Below are positions 62,282-64,000 of a DNA stretch of 64,000 nt, one piece after another (positions within the stretch are counted from its first letter, which is position 1; every line of letters starts with the position of its first letter). The notes beneath the pieces are model-generated. The model was not told the origin of the DNA. It ran no database searches and saw nothing but the letters and a program-made list of their open reading frames with translations. The stretch comes from Spirosoma sordidisoli (GTDB lineage Bacteria; Bacteroidota; Bacteroidia; Cytophagales; Spirosomataceae): assembly GCF_004138325.1 (NCBI RefSeq), contig NZ_SBLB01000005.1, forward strand, positions 558,001 to 622,000, in the 5' to 3' direction. The translations under genes were made by a program, and so were the position numbers.

Positions 62282-63847
62282 TTAGTGGCTGTAGGGGCCC
62301 CAGTCATCGTCAAAATAACGAACCAGCGCCTGGTTGTTGAGTCGGTTAATGTCGGTGGGGAGTTCGGCCATGTCGGTGGGGAAGTGGGTCAGGTCGGCCA
62401 GGGTTCGGACGTTGATATAGCGCAGCCCGGCCGGAAGCCTGACGGCGCGATGAACCGGCGATAGCGGCCGGTTTCGGGCGGCCAGCACATAGCCCCACTC
62501 CCCAAACGACGGTACGTAGGCATGGTAGGGCAGGGTCCGGAACCCAACGGCCCCGAGGGTATGTGCAATACACCAGAACGAGCGCCGGGCTACGTAGGGT
62601 GAGGTCGACTGAACCACCACGACGCCGTTTGCCGACAGAAGCTTGTCGAGCTCGCTGTAGAAAGCGGTGCTGTACAGTTTACCGATCGAATAGTTGGCCG
62701 GGTCGGGAAAGTCGACCACGATCAGGTCGTAGCGGCTGGTGTCCTGCCGAACGAACAGAAACGCATCGGCATTGAGCACCTGCACCTTCGGCGACAGCAG
62801 CGACCGCTGGTTCAGCGCCAGCAGCATCTCGTTCTGCTGAAACAGCTGCGTCATGCCGGGGTCAAGGTCAACGAGCCGGATGGCATCGAGTTGCGGATAT
62901 TTCAGCAGCTCCCGTACCGCCAGCCCGTCACCACCGCCCAGTACCAGCACCCGCCGGGCCGACGGATTTTGCTGCATGGCCGGATGAATAAGGGCTTCGT
63001 GGTAGCGATACTCATCGGCCGACGAAAATTGCAGGTTGCCGTTCAGGAACAGCCGCCATTCGCGGGCGTTGCGCGTCAGCACAATGCGCTGGTACTGGGT
63101 GGTTTTACTATAGATGACCTTGTCCTGAAACGCCAGGCTTTCGGTATAGGTCATGATCCGGTCGGCTCCCACGAACCCGACCAGCATCAGCCCCGACGCG
63201 ACGATCATAGTCAGGGTGAAGCTGCGCCGGTAGGGCCGCGTTTCCTGAAATCGGTACAGTACCACAGCCGCCACCGCCAGGTTGAGCAGTCCGAAAAACA
63301 GCGAGGTACGCACCAGACCCAGCTGCGGCACCAGCACCAGCGGAAAAATCAGCGAAGCCAGCAGCGCCCCGATGTAATCGAAAGTAAACACGCGCGAAAC
63401 CAGATCTTTAAAGGCGTACCGGCCTTCCAGAATCCGCATGAGCAACGGAATCTCCAGGCCGACCAGCACCCCCGTCAGCCCCACCAGCGCGTAGAGGACC
63501 ACCCGGAACGACTGCACGTATTCGAACAGCACAAACAGCAGCGGGGCCGACCAGCCGCCGACCAGGCCGACCAGTATCTCGATTCGGATAAACCACTTCA
63601 GCAGCGCTCCGTCGAGGTATTTCGAGAGCCACGAGCCAATGCCCATCGCAAACAGATAGGTACCGATGATGGTCGAAAACTGGGTAACGGAATCGCCCAG
63701 GAGGTAGCTGGCCAGCGTACCGGCAATAAGCTCGTAGATGAGTCCGCAGGTAGCAATTACAAACACCGACACCAGCAGCAGCACCGGCAGCAGGTCGGGC
63801 CGGGATGCGTTGCCGCGCGTTGATCGGGGTTGTTCTTCGCTAACCAT
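62282..63847 (-). CDS. Membrane spermidine synthase-like protein
   Basis: The 521-residue protein has about seven membrane segments (20-230), the first including ATCGLIYELIAGTLASYLLG, and a C-terminal aminopropyltransferase/methyltransferase domain with VLVLGGGDGLAVRELLKYPQ, RLVDLDPGM, ADAFLFVRQ and YDLIVVDFPDP. These are the SpeE-type motifs for decarboxylated AdoMet and putrescine binding. Such fused proteins occur with DUF350 and related membrane genes. The start overlaps the DUF350 stop by 8 nt, and the FAD gene begins 4 nt after its end. Whether it makes spermidine or modifies another amine is not known. Confidence 0.9.
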   Translation of the reverse strand: MVSEEQPRSTRGNASRPDLLPVLLLVSVFVIATCGLIYELIAGTLASYLLGDSVTQFSTIIGTYLFAMGIGSWLSKYLDGALLKWFIRIEILVGLVGGWSAPLLFVLFEYVQSFRVVLYALVGLTGVLVGLEIPLLMRILEGRYAFKDLVSRVFTFDYIGALLASLIFPLVLVPQLGLVRTSLFFGLLNLAVAAVVLYRFQETRPYRRSFTLTMIVASGLMLVGFVGADRIMTYTESLAFQDKVIYSKTTQYQRIVLTRNAREWRLFLNGNLQFSSADEYRYHEALIHPAMQQNPSARRVLVLGGGDGLAVRELLKYPQLDAIRLVDLDPGMTQLFQQNEMLLALNQRSLLSPKVQVLNADAFLFVRQDTSRYDLIVVDFPDPANYSIGKLYSTAFYSELDKLLSANGVVVVQSTSPYVARRSFWCIAHTLGAVGFRTLPYHAYVPSFGEWGYVLAARNRPLSPVHRAVRLPAGLRYINVRTLADLTHFPTDMAELPTDINRLNNQALVRYFDDDWGPYSH

Positions 63848-64000
63848 GAATGGCCGAACTGATGATCAGGGCTACGGACAGCATGAACGCAGCCGCCACG
63901 ATAGCCAGCGCGGTATTGTGCTCCTCCATGATCTCTTTCCAGAGCGTTTTGGGCGTGAGCTTGTCGAAGATGTAAAAGCTGACGACCAGAATCAGGATGC
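63840..64000 (-). CDS. DUF350 family membrane protein (C-terminal part)
   Basis: Only the last 52 complete codons are in the window; the gene continues past the right edge. The peptide includes VVSFYIFDKLTPKTLWKEI, EEHNTALAIVAAAFMLSVAL and ends IISSAIHG, the conserved C-terminus of DUF350 (YjfL-like) proteins: small membrane proteins with repeated two-helix units. It overlaps the spermidine-synthase-like gene by 8 nt, so the genes are coupled. DUF350 genes are often linked to envelope-stress and polyamine genes (established association). Confidence 0.8.
   Translation of the reverse strand, partial: ILILVVSFYIFDKLTPKTLWKEIMEEHNTALAIVAAAFMLSVALIISSAIHG

Overview
The window reads as chromosomal DNA of a GC-rich, gliding-lineage Bacteroidota, most likely Cytophagales of the Spirosoma type (lineage is inference). 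The signs are two SusC/SusD pairs, a GldH lipoprotein, DUF4296 and DUF4834 family proteins, several promoters with the Bacteroidota -7 box TAnnTTTG, and almost no Shine-Dalgarno sequences. I see no tRNA, rRNA, insertion sequence, CRISPR array or prophage.

Layout. (1) 1-6.4 kb, housekeeping: the start of an ECF sigma factor, KdsD-type arabinose-5-phosphate isomerase, RecQ, PurD and a cysteine-rich PSP1 protein. (2) 6.4-34.5 kb, a glucuronoxylan utilisation locus. Fourteen minus-strand genes run from 26.66 kb down to a terminator at 6.4 kb: RraA-like aldolase, enolase-superfamily enzyme, GH115, uxaC, MFS hexuronate transporter, uxuA, GH67, three exported Gfo/Idh/MocA proteins, an SDR, GH10 xylanase, a Nudix-type pentose regulator and xylA. 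Upstream lie a SusD/SusC pair, a divergent LacI-family regulator and a GH43. Xylan would be cut by GH10/GH43 and its (methyl)glucuronate side chains removed by GH67/GH115. Glucuronate would pass through UxaC, the SDR (probable fructuronate reductase) and UxuA, and xylose through XylA. A 10-bp sequence, CAACCGATTG, recurs in the LacI/SusC intergenic region and before the RraA gene, and is a candidate LacI-family operator. (3) 34.6-46.2 kb: an orphan membrane histidine kinase, a BlaI/M56 sensor-repressor pair, gldH, a PAP2 phosphatase, a short Bat-type operon, hemG, a GT2 glycosyltransferase and an acetyltransferase.

(4) 46.4-51.1 kb: a second SusC/SusD pair with no enzymes beside it. (5) 51.2-57.8 kb: DUF167, an RmlD-like reductase, a cyclophilin, a LolD-like ATPase, PurN, a lipoprotein, DUF4834, an M28 peptidase and a LysR regulator. 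(6) 57.8-59.5 kb: an AAA ATPase overlapping a DUF3226 Toprim-like gene, the arrangement seen in OLD/PARIS-type anti-phage systems, with the LysR gene 1 nt downstream. This is my best candidate for an undescribed system. (7) 59.5-64 kb: an operon of DUF350 (partial), a membrane spermidine-synthase-like protein, an exported FAD amine oxidase and an unrecognised polytopic membrane protein.
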